A stretch of 64,000 nt of DNA, taken from assembly GCF_027497235.1 (NCBI RefSeq), contig NZ_CP114902.1:5172001-5236000 (forward strand). The letters run 5' to 3'. The notes below the pieces were generated by a model that was not told the DNA's origin, searched no databases, and saw only the letters and a program-made list of their open reading frames with translations. Position numbers and translations under genes: made by a program. Position 1 is the first letter of the stretch; each line of letters begins with the position of its first letter. Source of the DNA: Micromonospora sp. WMMD1128 (GTDB taxonomy: Bacteria > Actinomycetota > Actinomycetes > Mycobacteriales > Micromonosporaceae). This document shows, one piece after another, positions 1 to 9,121 of this stretch.

Positions 1-338
1 CCGACCGCGCGGACGAGGGCACCCGCAGGGCGTACCGGAATTCGATCGTCTACTCACTGCGTACCCTGGTCTCCTACGTGGAGCGGTACGGCGACGACGA
101 CCTGGTGCTGGTCTTCCTCGGCGACCACCAGCCGGCCCGGGCGATCACCGGCGAGGGTGCCGGCAAGGACGTGCCGATCACCATCGTGGCGAAGGATCCG
201 GCCGTGCTCGACCAGATCTCCGGCTGGCGCTGGCAGGACGGCCTCAACCCCGGCCCGGACGCCCCGGTGTGGCCGATGGAGGCGTTCCGCGACCGGTTCC
301 TGCGGGCCTTCGGACCGCAGTCCAGGACTCACAGTTAG
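1..338 (+). CDS. C-terminal part of a sulfatase / alkaline-phosphatase-like protein (partial)
   Basis: The reading frame enters from before the window (first full codon at base 3) and stops with TAG at 336-338, leaving about 111 residues. The segment reads LVLVFLGDHQPA, then DVPITIVAKD and a conserved tryptophan-rich tail. GDHQ following a run of hydrophobic residues is what one sees near the last metal-ligand region of alkaline-phosphatase-superfamily proteins (sulfatase and phosphoglycerol-transferase types). The methyltransferase that follows starts only 8 bases later, so the two are probably co-transcribed and may act on the same surface glycan or lipid; that role is inference. The catalytic N-terminus is outside the window, so the substrate cannot be judged. 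Confidence 0.6.
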   Translation, partial: DRADEGTRRAYRNSIVYSLRTLVSYVERYGDDDLVLVFLGDHQPARAITGEGAGKDVPITIVAKDPAVLDQISGWRWQDGLNPGPDAPVWPMEAFRDRFLRAFGPQSRTHS

Positions 339-345
339 GAACGCC

Positions 346-1107
346 GTGACGGTGCTCGCACGGGCCTGGGGGATCACCAGGTCCCTGGCCATCTACCACG
401 GTCAGCCGGCCAAACACCGGCGCGCCCGGGCCCTCTACGGCCGGTTCCTCTCCCCCGGCGACCTCGGCTTCGACATCGGCGCCCACGTCGGCGGGCGGGT
501 ACGCACCTGGCGGCGGCTGGGCGCGCGGGTGGTCGCGGTCGAGCCGCAGCCGGACTGCCTGCGGGTGCTGCGCCTGGCCTTCGGGCGGGACGCCCGGGTC
601 GTGATCGAACCGACCGCGGTCGGCGCCCGGCCCGGGCAGGCCCGGCTGGAGCTGTCGTCGGCGACGCCGACGGTGTCCACCATGTCGTCGTCCTGGATCG
701 ACTCGGTCACCGCCGATCCGAGCTTCGCCGGGGTGCGGTGGGACCGGTCGGTCGAGGTGCCGGTGGTGACGCTCGACGACCTGATCGCCCGGCACGGCGT
801 ACCGGCGTTCTGCAAGGTCGACGTGGAGGGCTTCGAGGTCGACGTGCTGGCCGGGCTGAGCCGGCCGGTGCGCGGGCTCTCCTTCGAGTACCTGCCACCG
901 GCGCACGACGCCGCGCTCACCGCGCTCGATCTGGTGGAGCGGCTGGGCGCGCGGGCGGGCGGCTACCGCTACAACTACTCGCCGGTGGAGACGATGCGCT
1001 TCGCCGCCGACGAGTGGCTGGACGCCGCCGGCCTGGTGCGGCTGCTGGAGACGTACCGGCCGGCCGGCCGCTCCGGCGACGTCTACGCCCGGTTGGCGTC
1101 GGCCTGA
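346..1107 (+). CDS. FkbM family SAM-dependent methyltransferase
   Basis: A 253-residue protein. The start is GTG 346, chosen because AGGA lies five bases upstream and the previous gene stops at 338. The N-terminal half holds the SAM-binding glycine motif FDIGAHVGG followed by an acidic strand end VAVEPQP. The C-terminal half has the FkbM-type segment FCKVDVEGFEVDVLAGL, where the Asp-Val-Glu-Gly stretch is characteristic. FkbM enzymes O-methylate sugars or polyketides. The substrate is unknown; location directly behind a sulfatase-like gene suggests cell-surface saccharide modification, as inference. Confidence 0.8.
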   Translation: MTVLARAWGITRSLAIYHGQPAKHRRARALYGRFLSPGDLGFDIGAHVGGRVRTWRRLGARVVAVEPQPDCLRVLRLAFGRDARVVIEPTAVGARPGQARLELSSATPTVSTMSSSWIDSVTADPSFAGVRWDRSVEVPVVTLDDLIARHGVPAFCKVDVEGFEVDVLAGLSRPVRGLSFEYLPPAHDAALTALDLVERLGARAGGYRYNYSPVETMRFAADEWLDAAGLVRLLETYRPAGRSGDVYARLASA

Positions 1108-1122
1108 TCTAGGCTGGCGGCC

Positions 1123-1662
1123 ATGGCTCGCTACGCCGCCCTGCTGCGGGGCGTCAACGTCGGCAGCACCCGGCTGGCGATGGCGGACCTGCGCCGCGTC
1201 GTCACCGACCTCGGGCACACCGACGTCAAGACCTACCTCCAGAGCGGCAACGTGGTCTTCACGAGCCCGCCGGCCCGCGCCGAGACCCTGGCCGAGGGCA
1301 TCGCGAAGCGGCTCGCCGACGAGTTGGGCCTGCGGGTGCCGGTCCTGGTCCGCGACGGCGGGGAGCTGGCCGCCGTGGTCGCTGCCAGCCCGTACGCCGG
1401 GCGTCAGGACGACCCGACCCGGGTGCTCGTGGCGTTCCTGTCCGCCGCGCCCGAGCCGGCGCGGGTCGGCGAGCTGGCGGTGCCGGCCGGCGAGGACCTG
1501 GAGTACGCGGTGACCGGCCGGGAGGTGCACCTGCACTACCCGGCCGGCAACTACGGGCGGACGAAGTTCACCACCGCGTACCTGGAGAAGAGGTTGGGCG
1601 TGGTGGCGACGGCGCGCAACTGGAAGTCGGTGCTTGCCCTGCGCGACCTGACCGCCGACTGA
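1123..1662 (+). CDS. DUF1697 family protein
   Basis: A 179-residue soluble protein that opens with the DUF1697 signature YAALLRGVNVG, continues with LGHTDVKTYLQSGNVVF and ends with the conserved NYGRTKFTTAYLEKRLG and ATARNWKSV segments. Length and order match the whole family, so it is complete. The function of DUF1697 is not established. It lies 15 bases after the methyltransferase and converges on the next gene. Confidence 0.9.
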   Translation: MARYAALLRGVNVGSTRLAMADLRRVVTDLGHTDVKTYLQSGNVVFTSPPARAETLAEGIAKRLADELGLRVPVLVRDGGELAAVVAASPYAGRQDDPTRVLVAFLSAAPEPARVGELAVPAGEDLEYAVTGREVHLHYPAGNYGRTKFTTAYLEKRLGVVATARNWKSVLALRDLTAD

Positions 1663-1669
1663 GCGCGGC

Positions 1670-2665
1670 TCAGAACCGGTATGCGGTGTGGTATTCGGGT
1701 ACCAGCACGCGGCTGCGCGGTGAGACCCGGCGCACCTCGGCGATCAGGGCGTCGAGGCGGGCGCGGTCGGTGGCGGCGACAGTCGGCGGGTTGACCAGCT
1801 CGGTCTCGAAGTTGTCCCAGTGCACCGGCACCACGGTCTTCGGGTGGTCGAGCGCGGCCATCAGCCGGGGCACGTAGTCGGCGACGGACGTGGTGGCGGC
1901 GGAGGCGATCATCGCGACGTCCGGCGCGAGCCCGGTCAGCTTGCGTTCGTCGAGGTCGCTGGCGCCCATGAAGAACACGGCCGGCCCGCCGTCGACCCGG
2001 ATCTGGTAGGCGAGCGTGTCCCCCTCCGGCAGGTCGGAGATCGTCTGCGGAAGGGGCGGCTGGCTGACCCGGACGCCGGGGAAGGCCATCGACCAGGTGG
2101 GGTTGCGGCTGTGCAGCGAGCCGACCACCTCGACCGTGTAGCCGTCGAAGTCGAGCACCTCGCCGCCCTTGACCGGGGCGAGCTGCCCGGACGGCACCCC
2201 GTACGCCAGCCCCAGGTGGTAGGCGGTGAGCGTGCCGAAGACCCGGGCGCCGGTGCGGGTGGCGATGTGCGGCACGTCGTTGAAGTGGTCCCAGTGGGTG
2301 TGGGTGACCAGGATGTTCTCGGCCCGGTCGGCGAGCCGGTCGACCACGTCGGCGGCCACGGTCAGCCGGGTGTTCGGGCGGAAGCCGCTGCCGAACAGGC
2401 CGGTGTCGTAGCGGCTCAGGTACGGGTCGACGAGCACGGTCCGGTTGCCGATGTCGATCCGCCAGCCGGCCGTACCCCACCAGCGGAAGCTCACCGCGCC
2501 GGGGCGGGGTCGGCCGGCGGGCCCGGTGGCGGGGGCGGTCGTGGTGGTGGCGGCCCGGGCCGGGGCGCCGGCGACGAGGCCGGCGGTGGTGACGGCGGCG
2601 GCGCCGACGGCGGTGTCGCGCAGGAGGCGGCGGCGGGCGTAGCCGGGCTTGTGGTTCTCGGGCAT
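1670..2665 (-). CDS. Tat-exported metallo-beta-lactamase-fold hydrolase (UlaG/YtnP-like)
   Basis: A 331-residue protein starting at ATG 2665, with GGGGAGG about eight bases upstream. The N-terminus is a Tat signal: an RRRLLRD twin-arginine patch, a hydrophobic alanine-rich stretch and an AxA-type cleavage site near residue 33. The mature part has the metal-binding motif VTHTHWDH (HxHxDH variant) after a VLVDPYLSR strand, a later SLHSRNP histidine, and PVHWDNFE near the C-terminus. This order is typical of UlaG-like members of the metallo-beta-lactamase superfamily. It probably hydrolyses a small ester, lactone or phosphodiester outside the membrane; the substrate is not known. Confidence 0.85.
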   Translation of the reverse strand: MPENHKPGYARRRLLRDTAVGAAAVTTAGLVAGAPARAATTTTAPATGPAGRPRPGAVSFRWWGTAGWRIDIGNRTVLVDPYLSRYDTGLFGSGFRPNTRLTVAADVVDRLADRAENILVTHTHWDHFNDVPHIATRTGARVFGTLTAYHLGLAYGVPSGQLAPVKGGEVLDFDGYTVEVVGSLHSRNPTWSMAFPGVRVSQPPLPQTISDLPEGDTLAYQIRVDGGPAVFFMGASDLDERKLTGLAPDVAMIASAATTSVADYVPRLMAALDHPKTVVPVHWDNFETELVNPPTVAATDRARLDALIAEVRRVSPRSRVLVPEYHTAYRF

Positions 2666-2819
2666 GGATCGTCCTCCCCGTTCGGGATCGGTGGTGCGGT
2701 AGGCCCACCCCACCACCCGACCGCCGCCGCCGTCCAAGATCAAGCGGCGCAAGGATCGATATCTGGTGCGATATCACCGCAGCTCAGAGGCGGTTGAACC
2801 GGGACCGCCCGGCCAGCAA

Positions 2820-3698
2820 TCAGCGCAGCGACTCGACCGCCGCGAGGGCGGTCTCCCCCATCGCCAGGTCCGCGTCGATGCGGCGGGTGCTCAGCCGCTC
2901 GGTGCGCGCCAGCACCGCGATCGCATACCGGCGGCCGTCGGGATACTCCGCGACGCCGGCCTCCAGGTGCAGGCCGGGCAGGGTGCCCGTCTTGCCGGCG
3001 ACCCGGACCCCGGGCGGGAACCCGGCCGCGAGCCGGGTCCAGAAGAGCTGCCGGGCCATCAGCTCCCGCACCATCGCGCAGGCGGCGGGCGGGCCGGCCT
3101 CGTCCCGCCACACCAGCCCGAGCAGCCGGGTCAACTCCCGGGCGGTGCTGGACGAGGTGTGCTCCGGGTCGAAGACCCGCATGGTCCGGACCCGCGCCGG
3201 CGGCAGGGTGGGGAAGATCCGCGCGAAGTCCGCCTCGGTACGCGCGCCCACGTCGGCGAGCATCGTCTCGACCAGTTGCCGGGGGCCACCGACGATCCGG
3301 GTACGCGGCAGGTCCAGCTCCGCGGCGAGCATCGGCAGCACGTCCGGGCCGACCCGACGCAGCAGCAGGTCGGCGGCCGTGTTGTCGCTCACCGACATGG
3401 CGAAGTACGCGAGGTCACGCAGGGAGACCTCGACGTCGTCGGCGCATCCGGCCACCCCCCAACCGCCGAGCCGGTCGGCGGCGGTGACGAGCACCCGCTC
3501 GGTCGGGTCGAGCTGGCCGGCGGCGACCTGCCGGGCGAACTCCAGCACCAGCAGGATCTTGAAGACGGACGCGATGACGATCCGCTCGTCGGCCCGCAGC
3601 GCCACCTCGCGCGCCGGGTCGTCCACGTCGGCGACGTGCAGGCAGCCGCTCAACCCGGCCCGCTCGAAGATCTCCCCGACCCGCTCCGCCGCATCCAC
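2820..3698 (-). CDS. Class A beta-lactamase-like serine hydrolase
   Basis: A 292-residue protein with the three active-site motifs of class A beta-lactamases: SVFK (nucleophile Ser and general base Lys, near residue 44), SDN near residue 103 and KTGT near residue 236. No export signal is visible at this start, so unlike true secreted beta-lactamases it may be cytosolic, or the real start lies elsewhere. Such proteins are common in actinobacteria and many are housekeeping esterases or carboxypeptidase-like enzymes rather than resistance factors. It is divergent from the LysR gene 29 bases away, the arrangement in which LysR proteins often control the neighbour. Confidence 0.82.
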   Translation of the reverse strand: MDAAERVGEIFERAGLSGCLHVADVDDPAREVALRADERIVIASVFKILLVLEFARQVAAGQLDPTERVLVTAADRLGGWGVAGCADDVEVSLRDLAYFAMSVSDNTAADLLLRRVGPDVLPMLAAELDLPRTRIVGGPRQLVETMLADVGARTEADFARIFPTLPPARVRTMRVFDPEHTSSSTARELTRLLGLVWRDEAGPPAACAMVRELMARQLFWTRLAAGFPPGVRVAGKTGTLPGLHLEAGVAEYPDGRRYAIAVLARTERLSTRRIDADLAMGETALAAVESLR

Positions 3699-3727
3699 CC
3701 CGACACGGTAACCAGCGCGGAGCTAGG

Positions 3728-4714
3728 GTGGCGCGGGTGGACCTGCTGCGACACCTGCGGCACTTCGTGGTGGTCGCCCGCGAGCTGCACTTCGGCCGCG
3801 CCGCCGAGACGCTCGGCATGGCGCAACCGCCGCTGAGCCAGTCGATCCGGCGGCTGGAGCAGGAGTTGGGCGCCACCCTGTTCGACAGGTCGCAACGGCA
3901 GGTCCGCCTCACCACCGCCGGGCAGTTGCTGCTCGGCGAGGCCGACGACCTGCTCGCCGGCGAACGTCGGCTGCGCCACCTCGCCGACCAGGTGCGCCGG
4001 GGCACGCTCGGGGTGCTGCGCGCCGGCGTACCCCCGGAGACCCCGGCCGTGACGTTGCGTGCGCTGCTCGACGGGCTGGCCGCCCGCGCGCCCGGGCTCG
4101 ACCTGGACCTGCACGAGCTGGCGAGCGCCGAGCAGCGGCGGATGCTGGCGGAGGGGCGGCTCGACGTCGGCCTGCTGCACCATCCGGTCCAGGAGGCCGG
4201 GCTGCGGTTCGGCGAGCCGGTGGACGTGCCGGTCGGCGCATTGCTACCCCGGGTGTCGCCGCTGGTCCGGGCCCGCGAGGTGGCGCTGGCCGACCTGGCC
4301 GGGCTGGATCTGGTCACCGCGCCGCCGGCGACCGCGCCCGGCTGGCACGAGCACCTGCTGTCCGTGTGCCGGCAGCACGGCTTCGTCCCGCCCCGGGTGC
4401 GCCCGGCGCGCAACCCGGAGTTCCTGTTCGGGCTGCTCCTGGCCGGCGGTGCGGTGGCCGTCGAGCCGGCGGCGCTGGCGCGCCGGGAGCCGCGTATCGC
4501 CTGGCGACCGCTCACCGGCACGCCGCTGGTCCGGCGGATATCCGCGGCCTGGCCGAGCCGGGCGGCGCACCCGGCGGCGCCGATGTTCGGTCGACTCGCC
4601 GCCGAGGTGCTCGCCGCGCCGGAGACGCCGGTCGGGCCGGCTCTCATCGCGCCGGCGGCCCGCCCGTGGCCGGTGCTGTTCGACGCCGGTCGGGACGGAG
4701 AGTTGTCGCTCTGA
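3728..4714 (+). CDS. LysR family transcriptional regulator
   Basis: A 328-residue regulator. The N-terminal winged helix reads HFGRAAETLGMAQPPLSQSIRRLEQELGATLF, broken here only to note the standard LysR order of helices, followed by a two-lobed ligand-binding domain. Starts at GTG 3728 and GTG 3737 are both possible; the second keeps only the residues conserved in the family. It is transcribed away from the beta-lactamase-like gene across a 29-base gap, so it is the best candidate regulator of that gene (inference from the usual LysR arrangement). Confidence 0.9.
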   Translation: MARVDLLRHLRHFVVVARELHFGRAAETLGMAQPPLSQSIRRLEQELGATLFDRSQRQVRLTTAGQLLLGEADDLLAGERRLRHLADQVRRGTLGVLRAGVPPETPAVTLRALLDGLAARAPGLDLDLHELASAEQRRMLAEGRLDVGLLHHPVQEAGLRFGEPVDVPVGALLPRVSPLVRAREVALADLAGLDLVTAPPATAPGWHEHLLSVCRQHGFVPPRVRPARNPEFLFGLLLAGGAVAVEPAALARREPRIAWRPLTGTPLVRRISAAWPSRAAHPAAPMFGRLAAEVLAAPETPVGPALIAPAARPWPVLFDAGRDGELSL

Positions 4715-4753
4715 TCTCCCGGAGTTCACCCGACACCCACTATATTGCCGATC

Positions 4754-5917
4754 ATGAATATCAGGAGCATCACCCGCTCGCGACCCGGGCGGCTGATCAC
4801 GGCGGTCGTGCTGACCGTCACCGTCACCACCCCACTCGTGGTGACCAACGCGGCGTCGGCGGCGGCCACCCTGACCGTGGCGCAGGCGCTCGCCGCCCAG
4901 GACGGCCGCACCGCCACCGTCACCGGCTGGGTCATCGGCCAACCCACCGCCACGACCACGGTGATCACGTCCGGCTACACCGCGGACACCGCGATCGCGA
5001 TCGCCGACCAGGCCGGCGAGACCAGCACCGGCCGGATGCTGTACGTGCAGGTCACGGCCGCCTGGCGGAGCAACTTCGGGCTGCTGACCAACCCGTCCCT
5101 GCGGGGCCGGCAGGTGACCGCCACCGGCACCCTGACCGCCTACTTCAGTCACGGCGGCCTGAAGAACCCCTCCACGATGAGCCTGGGCGGCGGCGCCACG
5201 CCGAGCCCGACCCCGAGCGGCACCACCTCGCCGAGCGCCTACTACGCGGCAGCCGCCGGCAAGACCGGGCCCGCGCTGCGCACCGCCCTGCACAGCATCA
5301 TCAGGACGCAGACCCGGCTCACCTACGACCAGGTGTGGGAGGCGCTCAAGGACACCGACCAGGACCCGGCGAACCCGGCAAACGTCATCCTGCTCTACAG
5401 CGGACGCTCGCAGAGCAAGAACGCGAACGGTGGCGGCGCTGACGACTGGAACCGGGAACACGTCTGGGCCAAGTCGCACGGTGACTTCGGCACCGCCACC
5501 GGGCCCGGCACCGACGTGCACCACCTGCGACCGGAGGACGTGTCGGTCAACTCGGCGCGCGGCAACAAGGACTTCGACACCGGCGGCAGCGCGGTCGCCC
5601 AGGCGCCCGGCTGCTACACCGACGCCGACTCGTTCGAGCCGCGCGACGCGGTGAAGGGCGACGTCGCCCGGATGATCCTCTACATGGCGATCCGGTACGA
5701 GGGCGACGACGGCTGGCCGGACCTGGAGCCGAACGACTCGGTGGCCAACGGCAGCACGCCCCGGCTCGGGCGGCTGACGAAACTGCTGGCCTGGCACGAC
5801 CAGGACCCGCCGGACGCCTTCGAACAGCGCCGCAACCAGCGCATCTACGAGCGCTGGCAGGGCAACCGCAATCCGTTCGTCGACCACCCGGAGTGGGCGC
5901 GGGCGATCTGGGGGTGA
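4754..5917 (+). CDS. Secreted endonuclease I (EndA/NucM-type) with N-terminal OB-like domain
   Basis: A 387-residue exported nuclease. The start ATG 4754 is preferred over an in-frame TTG at 4745. Residues 1-38 form a signal peptide (RPGR, then a hydrophobic run, cleavage after an ASA-type site). Residues about 40-145 look like the OB-fold-type region with TVTGWVIGQ and GRQVTATGTL that often precedes these nucleases. After a Pro/Ser/Thr linker the catalytic part holds DDWNREHVWAKSHG, DVHHLRPED and SARGNKDF, which are the His and Asn metal-site segments of the endonuclease I family. It probably degrades extracellular DNA or RNA for nutrient recovery. A TATATT element lies at 4741-4746, eight bases before the start, but no clear -35 is seen. 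Confidence 0.9.
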   Translation: MNIRSITRSRPGRLITAVVLTVTVTTPLVVTNAASAAATLTVAQALAAQDGRTATVTGWVIGQPTATTTVITSGYTADTAIAIADQAGETSTGRMLYVQVTAAWRSNFGLLTNPSLRGRQVTATGTLTAYFSHGGLKNPSTMSLGGGATPSPTPSGTTSPSAYYAAAAGKTGPALRTALHSIIRTQTRLTYDQVWEALKDTDQDPANPANVILLYSGRSQSKNANGGGADDWNREHVWAKSHGDFGTATGPGTDVHHLRPEDVSVNSARGNKDFDTGGSAVAQAPGCYTDADSFEPRDAVKGDVARMILYMAIRYEGDDGWPDLEPNDSVANGSTPRLGRLTKLLAWHDQDPPDAFEQRRNQRIYERWQGNRNPFVDHPEWARAIWG

Positions 5918-6036
5918 CGGACGTCTCAGACGTGAGGATGCCCCCCGATCGGGTAGGTACAACGGGTGGCACGGCCCGGGAGCCGCCACGTGGAAGCGCT
6001 TCCGGGCCCCCCGAACGATCGGAGATGAGACACGAC

Positions 6037-6888
6037 ATGGGCATCAGCGTTCCGGACATCTCGCTCAACGACGGCAACTCCATCCCGCAGCTCGGCTTCG
6101 GGGTGTTCCAGATCGACCCCAAGGACACCGCCCGGGCGGTCGGCACGGCGCTGGAGATCGGCTACCGGCACATCGACACCGCGCAGATGTACGGCAACGA
6201 GGCCGAGGTGGGGCAGGCGGTGCGCGCCTCCGGGCTGGACCGGGGCGACGTCTTCGTCACCAGCAAGCTCAACAACGGTTTCCACCGCCCGGACGACGCC
6301 CGGAAGGCGTTCGAGCAGTCGCTGCGCGAGATGAAGTTCGACTACCTCGACCTGTTCCTGATCCACTGGCCGCTGCCGACGCTCTACGACGGCGACTACG
6401 TCTCCACCTGGAAGGTGTTCGAGGAGTTTCAGCGCGACGGCAGGGTGAGGTCGATCGGCGTGTCCAACTTCCAGGTGGCGCACCTGGAGCGGCTGGCCGC
6501 CGAGGCGGACGTGGTGCCGGCGGTCAACCAGGTCGAGGCGCACCCCTACTTCGGCAACGAGGAGGTGCGGTCGTACGACCTGTCGCACAACATCCTCACC
6601 GAGGCGTGGTCGCCGATCGCGCAGGGCAAGGTGCTCGACGATCCGACCGTGGTCGACCTCGCCGAGCAGGTCGGTCGAACCCCGGCCCAGGTGGTGCTGC
6701 GGTGGCACGTGCAGCGCGGCGACATCGTCTTTCCGAAGTCGACCACCCCGAAGCGGATCGAGGAGAACACCGGCATCTTCGACTTCACGCTCGACGACGC
6801 CGCGATGGAGCGGCTCACCGCGCTGGACAAGGGCGAAGCCGGTCGGCAGGGCCCGAACCCGGACACGTTCGACTACGTGCCGAGCTGA
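6037..6888 (+). CDS. Aldo/keto reductase (2,5-diketo-gluconate reductase type)
   Basis: A 283-residue TIM-barrel NADPH oxidoreductase. The catalytic tetrad is visible: Asp in YRHIDTAQMYGNE with its Tyr, Lys in VTSKLNN and His in LIHWPLP. The C-terminal NADPH-binding segment IVFPKSTTPKRIEEN is intact. ATG 6037 is chosen over ATG 6025, which would sit directly on the GGAG ribosome-binding site. It likely reduces small aldehydes or ketones in the cytosol. A strong hairpin terminator follows within eight bases of the stop. Confidence 0.92.
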   Translation: MGISVPDISLNDGNSIPQLGFGVFQIDPKDTARAVGTALEIGYRHIDTAQMYGNEAEVGQAVRASGLDRGDVFVTSKLNNGFHRPDDARKAFEQSLREMKFDYLDLFLIHWPLPTLYDGDYVSTWKVFEEFQRDGRVRSIGVSNFQVAHLERLAAEADVVPAVNQVEAHPYFGNEEVRSYDLSHNILTEAWSPIAQGKVLDDPTVVDLAEQVGRTPAQVVLRWHVQRGDIVFPKSTTPKRIEENTGIFDFTLDDAAMERLTALDKGEAGRQGPNPDTFDYVPS

Positions 6889-6895
6889 GCAGTGC

Positions 6896-6926
6896 CGGAG
6901 GAGGGGCCGACGCGGCCCCTCCTCCG
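6896..6926 (+). terminator. Rho-independent-type hairpin after the aldo/keto reductase
   Basis: A 14-base-pair perfect stem, beginning CGGAGGAGGGG, encloses a three-base ACG loop and lies eight bases after the stop at 6888. There is no T-run, which is normal for actinobacterial terminators. Confidence 0.75.
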
Positions 6927-7100
6927 CGCCCCGCGGCGGGCCGGCCCCCGTCAGATCCGACCCGCCGAGTCCCGGTCCTCCTCGAACGACCGGCCGGCGT
7001 GCGCCCTGCCATTGCAGCCGACACCTCCATCGAGGGGTACTGATTCGATCCTGCTCGAACGGCGCCCCCGCGCCGGCCGGCTCCCCGGTACGCTGCGAGC

Positions 7101-8075
7101 GTGATGGTCGCGCGGTTGGACGGCCTCAGCCTGTCCCGGCTCCGGCTGGCCGCCTCGCCGGTCGCCGAGGCGACGCACTGGATGCGGGTCGCCCTGACCC
7201 GGTCCGGGCACCCGGTCCACGGCGACCCGGGCCCGGTCGCCCGCGCCGCGCTGCGCCACCCGGACACGGCGCTGGTGGCGCAGTTGCTCACCCCGGTCGG
7301 CCAGCCCGGCTACATGCCGGATCTGCTCACTCCGAAACCGGAGTCGGGCCCCTCGGCGACCGTCCTGGAAAGACAGTTCGCGGCGATCGCGGCCACTCCG
7401 GCCGAGCAGGTGTCCGCGCAGGTCGCGGCCCGGTACGGCCGCCGTCCGGTGCCGCCGACGGTGCGGGCCGCGGTGGCCGACGGCGCACTCGCCACGCGGG
7501 TGGCGGCGGGCCTGCGCCGGTTCTGGCAGGAGGCCCTGGCCGAGCGGTGGCCGCAGGTGCGCACGCTGCTGGACGCCGAGTTGGCCGAGCGGGCCACCCG
7601 GATGGCCGCCGGCGGAGTCGGTAGCCTGCTCGACGACCTGCATCCGACGATCCACTGGACGGCCGGGACGCTGACGGTCGAGAGCCGGTTCCGCACCGAG
7701 ACGACGCTGTCCGACACCGAGGTCGTGGTAACCCCCTCGGTGTTGGCCTGGCCGCAGGTCACCGTGCAGCTCTGCGACGCCCGGGACGCCGTGCTGACCT
7801 ACCCGGCTGCCGGTCCGCCGCCGTCCGGCCGCCGGGGACGCCTCGGCGACCTGGTCGGTGTGAGCCGGGCCGACATCCTCGCCGACCTGGACGTGCCGCG
7901 CTCCACGGGTGAGCTGAGCCGGCGGCACCACCTGGCGCCGGCCACCGTCTCCTACCACCTGGGCGTGCTGCTCCGCTCCGGCCTCGTGCGCCGCCGGCGG
8001 GACCGGCACCTGGTGCTCTACCAGCGCTCGACCTCCGGCGACTCTCTGGTCGACCGGCCGTTGGTCGGGGTTTGA
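7101..8075 (+). CDS. ArsR-type winged-helix regulator with DUF5937-like N-terminal domain
   Basis: A 324-residue protein. The N-terminal two thirds (LSLSRLRLAASPVAEA, then an all-helical region) resembles the DUF5937 domain found in actinobacterial ArsR-like regulators. The C-terminal winged helix is at about residues 255-310: VGVSRADILADL, STGELSRRHHLAPATVSYHL and LVRRRRDRHLVLYQ. It lacks the metal-binding cysteine pair of classical ArsR. It is 58 bases upstream of an aldo/keto reductase on the same strand and may regulate it (inference). Confidence 0.82.
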   Translation: MMVARLDGLSLSRLRLAASPVAEATHWMRVALTRSGHPVHGDPGPVARAALRHPDTALVAQLLTPVGQPGYMPDLLTPKPESGPSATVLERQFAAIAATPAEQVSAQVAARYGRRPVPPTVRAAVADGALATRVAAGLRRFWQEALAERWPQVRTLLDAELAERATRMAAGGVGSLLDDLHPTIHWTAGTLTVESRFRTETTLSDTEVVVTPSVLAWPQVTVQLCDARDAVLTYPAAGPPPSGRRGRLGDLVGVSRADILADLDVPRSTGELSRRHHLAPATVSYHLGVLLRSGLVRRRRDRHLVLYQRSTSGDSLVDRPLVGV

Positions 8076-8133
8076 CTTCGCGCGCGCTCGAAGGGGCAGG
8101 GTGGCGGAAACGCTCCGACGGGGAGGAACTTCC

Positions 8134-9117
8134 ATGCGTTACCGCACCATCGGCACCGACCCGGCCACCCGCCGCCAGGTGAGCGTGCTCAGTCTCGGCG
8201 CGATGCTGTTCGGCACCGCTACCGACGAGGCCACCTCGTACGCCATCCTCGACCGCTACGTCGCCGCCGGCGGCACGTTCGTCGACACCTCCGACAACTA
8301 CGCCTTCTGGCACAACGGCGGGCAGGGCGGGGAGAGCGAGGAACTGCTCGGCCGTTGGCGGCGCAGCCGTGGGATCGGCGACGAGATCGTGTTCGCCACC
8401 AAGCTCGGCGCCCGTCCGCTCGCCCCCGGCACCAGCTACCTGGACAACCCGGAGGGGCTGTCGGCGAAGGTGATCCGCGAGTCCGCCGAGCGCAGCCGGG
8501 AACGGCTCGGCGTCGACCGGATCGACCTGCTCTACGCGCACATCGAGGACCGGACCGTCCCGCTGCGGGAGACCGTCGAGGGTTTCGCCGGGTTGGTCGC
8601 CGAGGGCACGGTCGGGCTGCTCGGCGCGAGCAACCACCGCGCCTGGCGGGTCGAACGGGCCCGGGCCCTCGCCGCCGCGTCCGGCCTGCCCGGATACGAG
8701 GTGCTGCAACATCACCGCAGCTACCTGCCGCCGCGGGTGGACCTGCCGAGCGACCTCGACCCGGACGGCGACGTCGGCTGGGTCGGCCCCGACCTGGCCA
8801 GCTATCTGCGGGCCGAGCCGCAACTCACCCTGGTCGCGTACTCACCGCTGCTCAAGGGCGCGTACGCGAAGCCGGAGCGGCTCAGCGAGGCGTACGCGCT
8901 ACCAGGCACCCCGGCCCGGTTGGCGGCGCTGCGCGCGGTGGCCGCCGAGACCGGCGCCACGGTCAACCAGGTCGTGCTGGCCTGGCTGATGGGCGGCGAG
9001 TTGCCGGCGATCCCGCTCGTCGGCTTCTCCTCGGTGGCCCAACTGGACGAGGCCCTGGGCGCGGTGGACCTGGAACTGACCGCCGAGCAGCGCACCCGGC
9101 TGGACGGGGCGCACTGA
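8134..9117 (+). CDS. Aldo/keto reductase
   Basis: A 327-residue enzyme of the AKR superfamily starting at ATG 8134 with a GGGAGGA ribosome-binding site six bases upstream. VDTSDNYAFW holds the catalytic Asp and Tyr, FATKLG the Lys, and the position of the active-site His is YAHIEDR. The end has the cofactor-binding IPLVGFSSVAQLDEAL. The family oxidises or reduces sugars and aldehydes with NADP(H). It is distinct in sequence from the reductase at 6037-6888. Confidence 0.9.
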   Translation: MRYRTIGTDPATRRQVSVLSLGAMLFGTATDEATSYAILDRYVAAGGTFVDTSDNYAFWHNGGQGGESEELLGRWRRSRGIGDEIVFATKLGARPLAPGTSYLDNPEGLSAKVIRESAERSRERLGVDRIDLLYAHIEDRTVPLRETVEGFAGLVAEGTVGLLGASNHRAWRVERARALAAASGLPGYEVLQHHRSYLPPRVDLPSDLDPDGDVGWVGPDLASYLRAEPQLTLVAYSPLLKGAYAKPERLSEAYALPGTPARLAALRAVAAETGATVNQVVLAWLMGGELPAIPLVGFSSVAQLDEALGAVDLELTAEQRTRLDGAH

Positions 9118-9121
9118 CCGG

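Noticed and set aside
2820..3698. Antibiotic-resistance beta-lactamase
   Set aside because: The active-site motifs fit, but no export signal is visible and such proteins are commonly housekeeping in actinobacteria; resistance cannot be claimed.
5918..5962. Terminator after the endonuclease I gene
   Set aside because: Only a five-base-pair stem (ACGTC/GACGT) is present, too weak to support a call.
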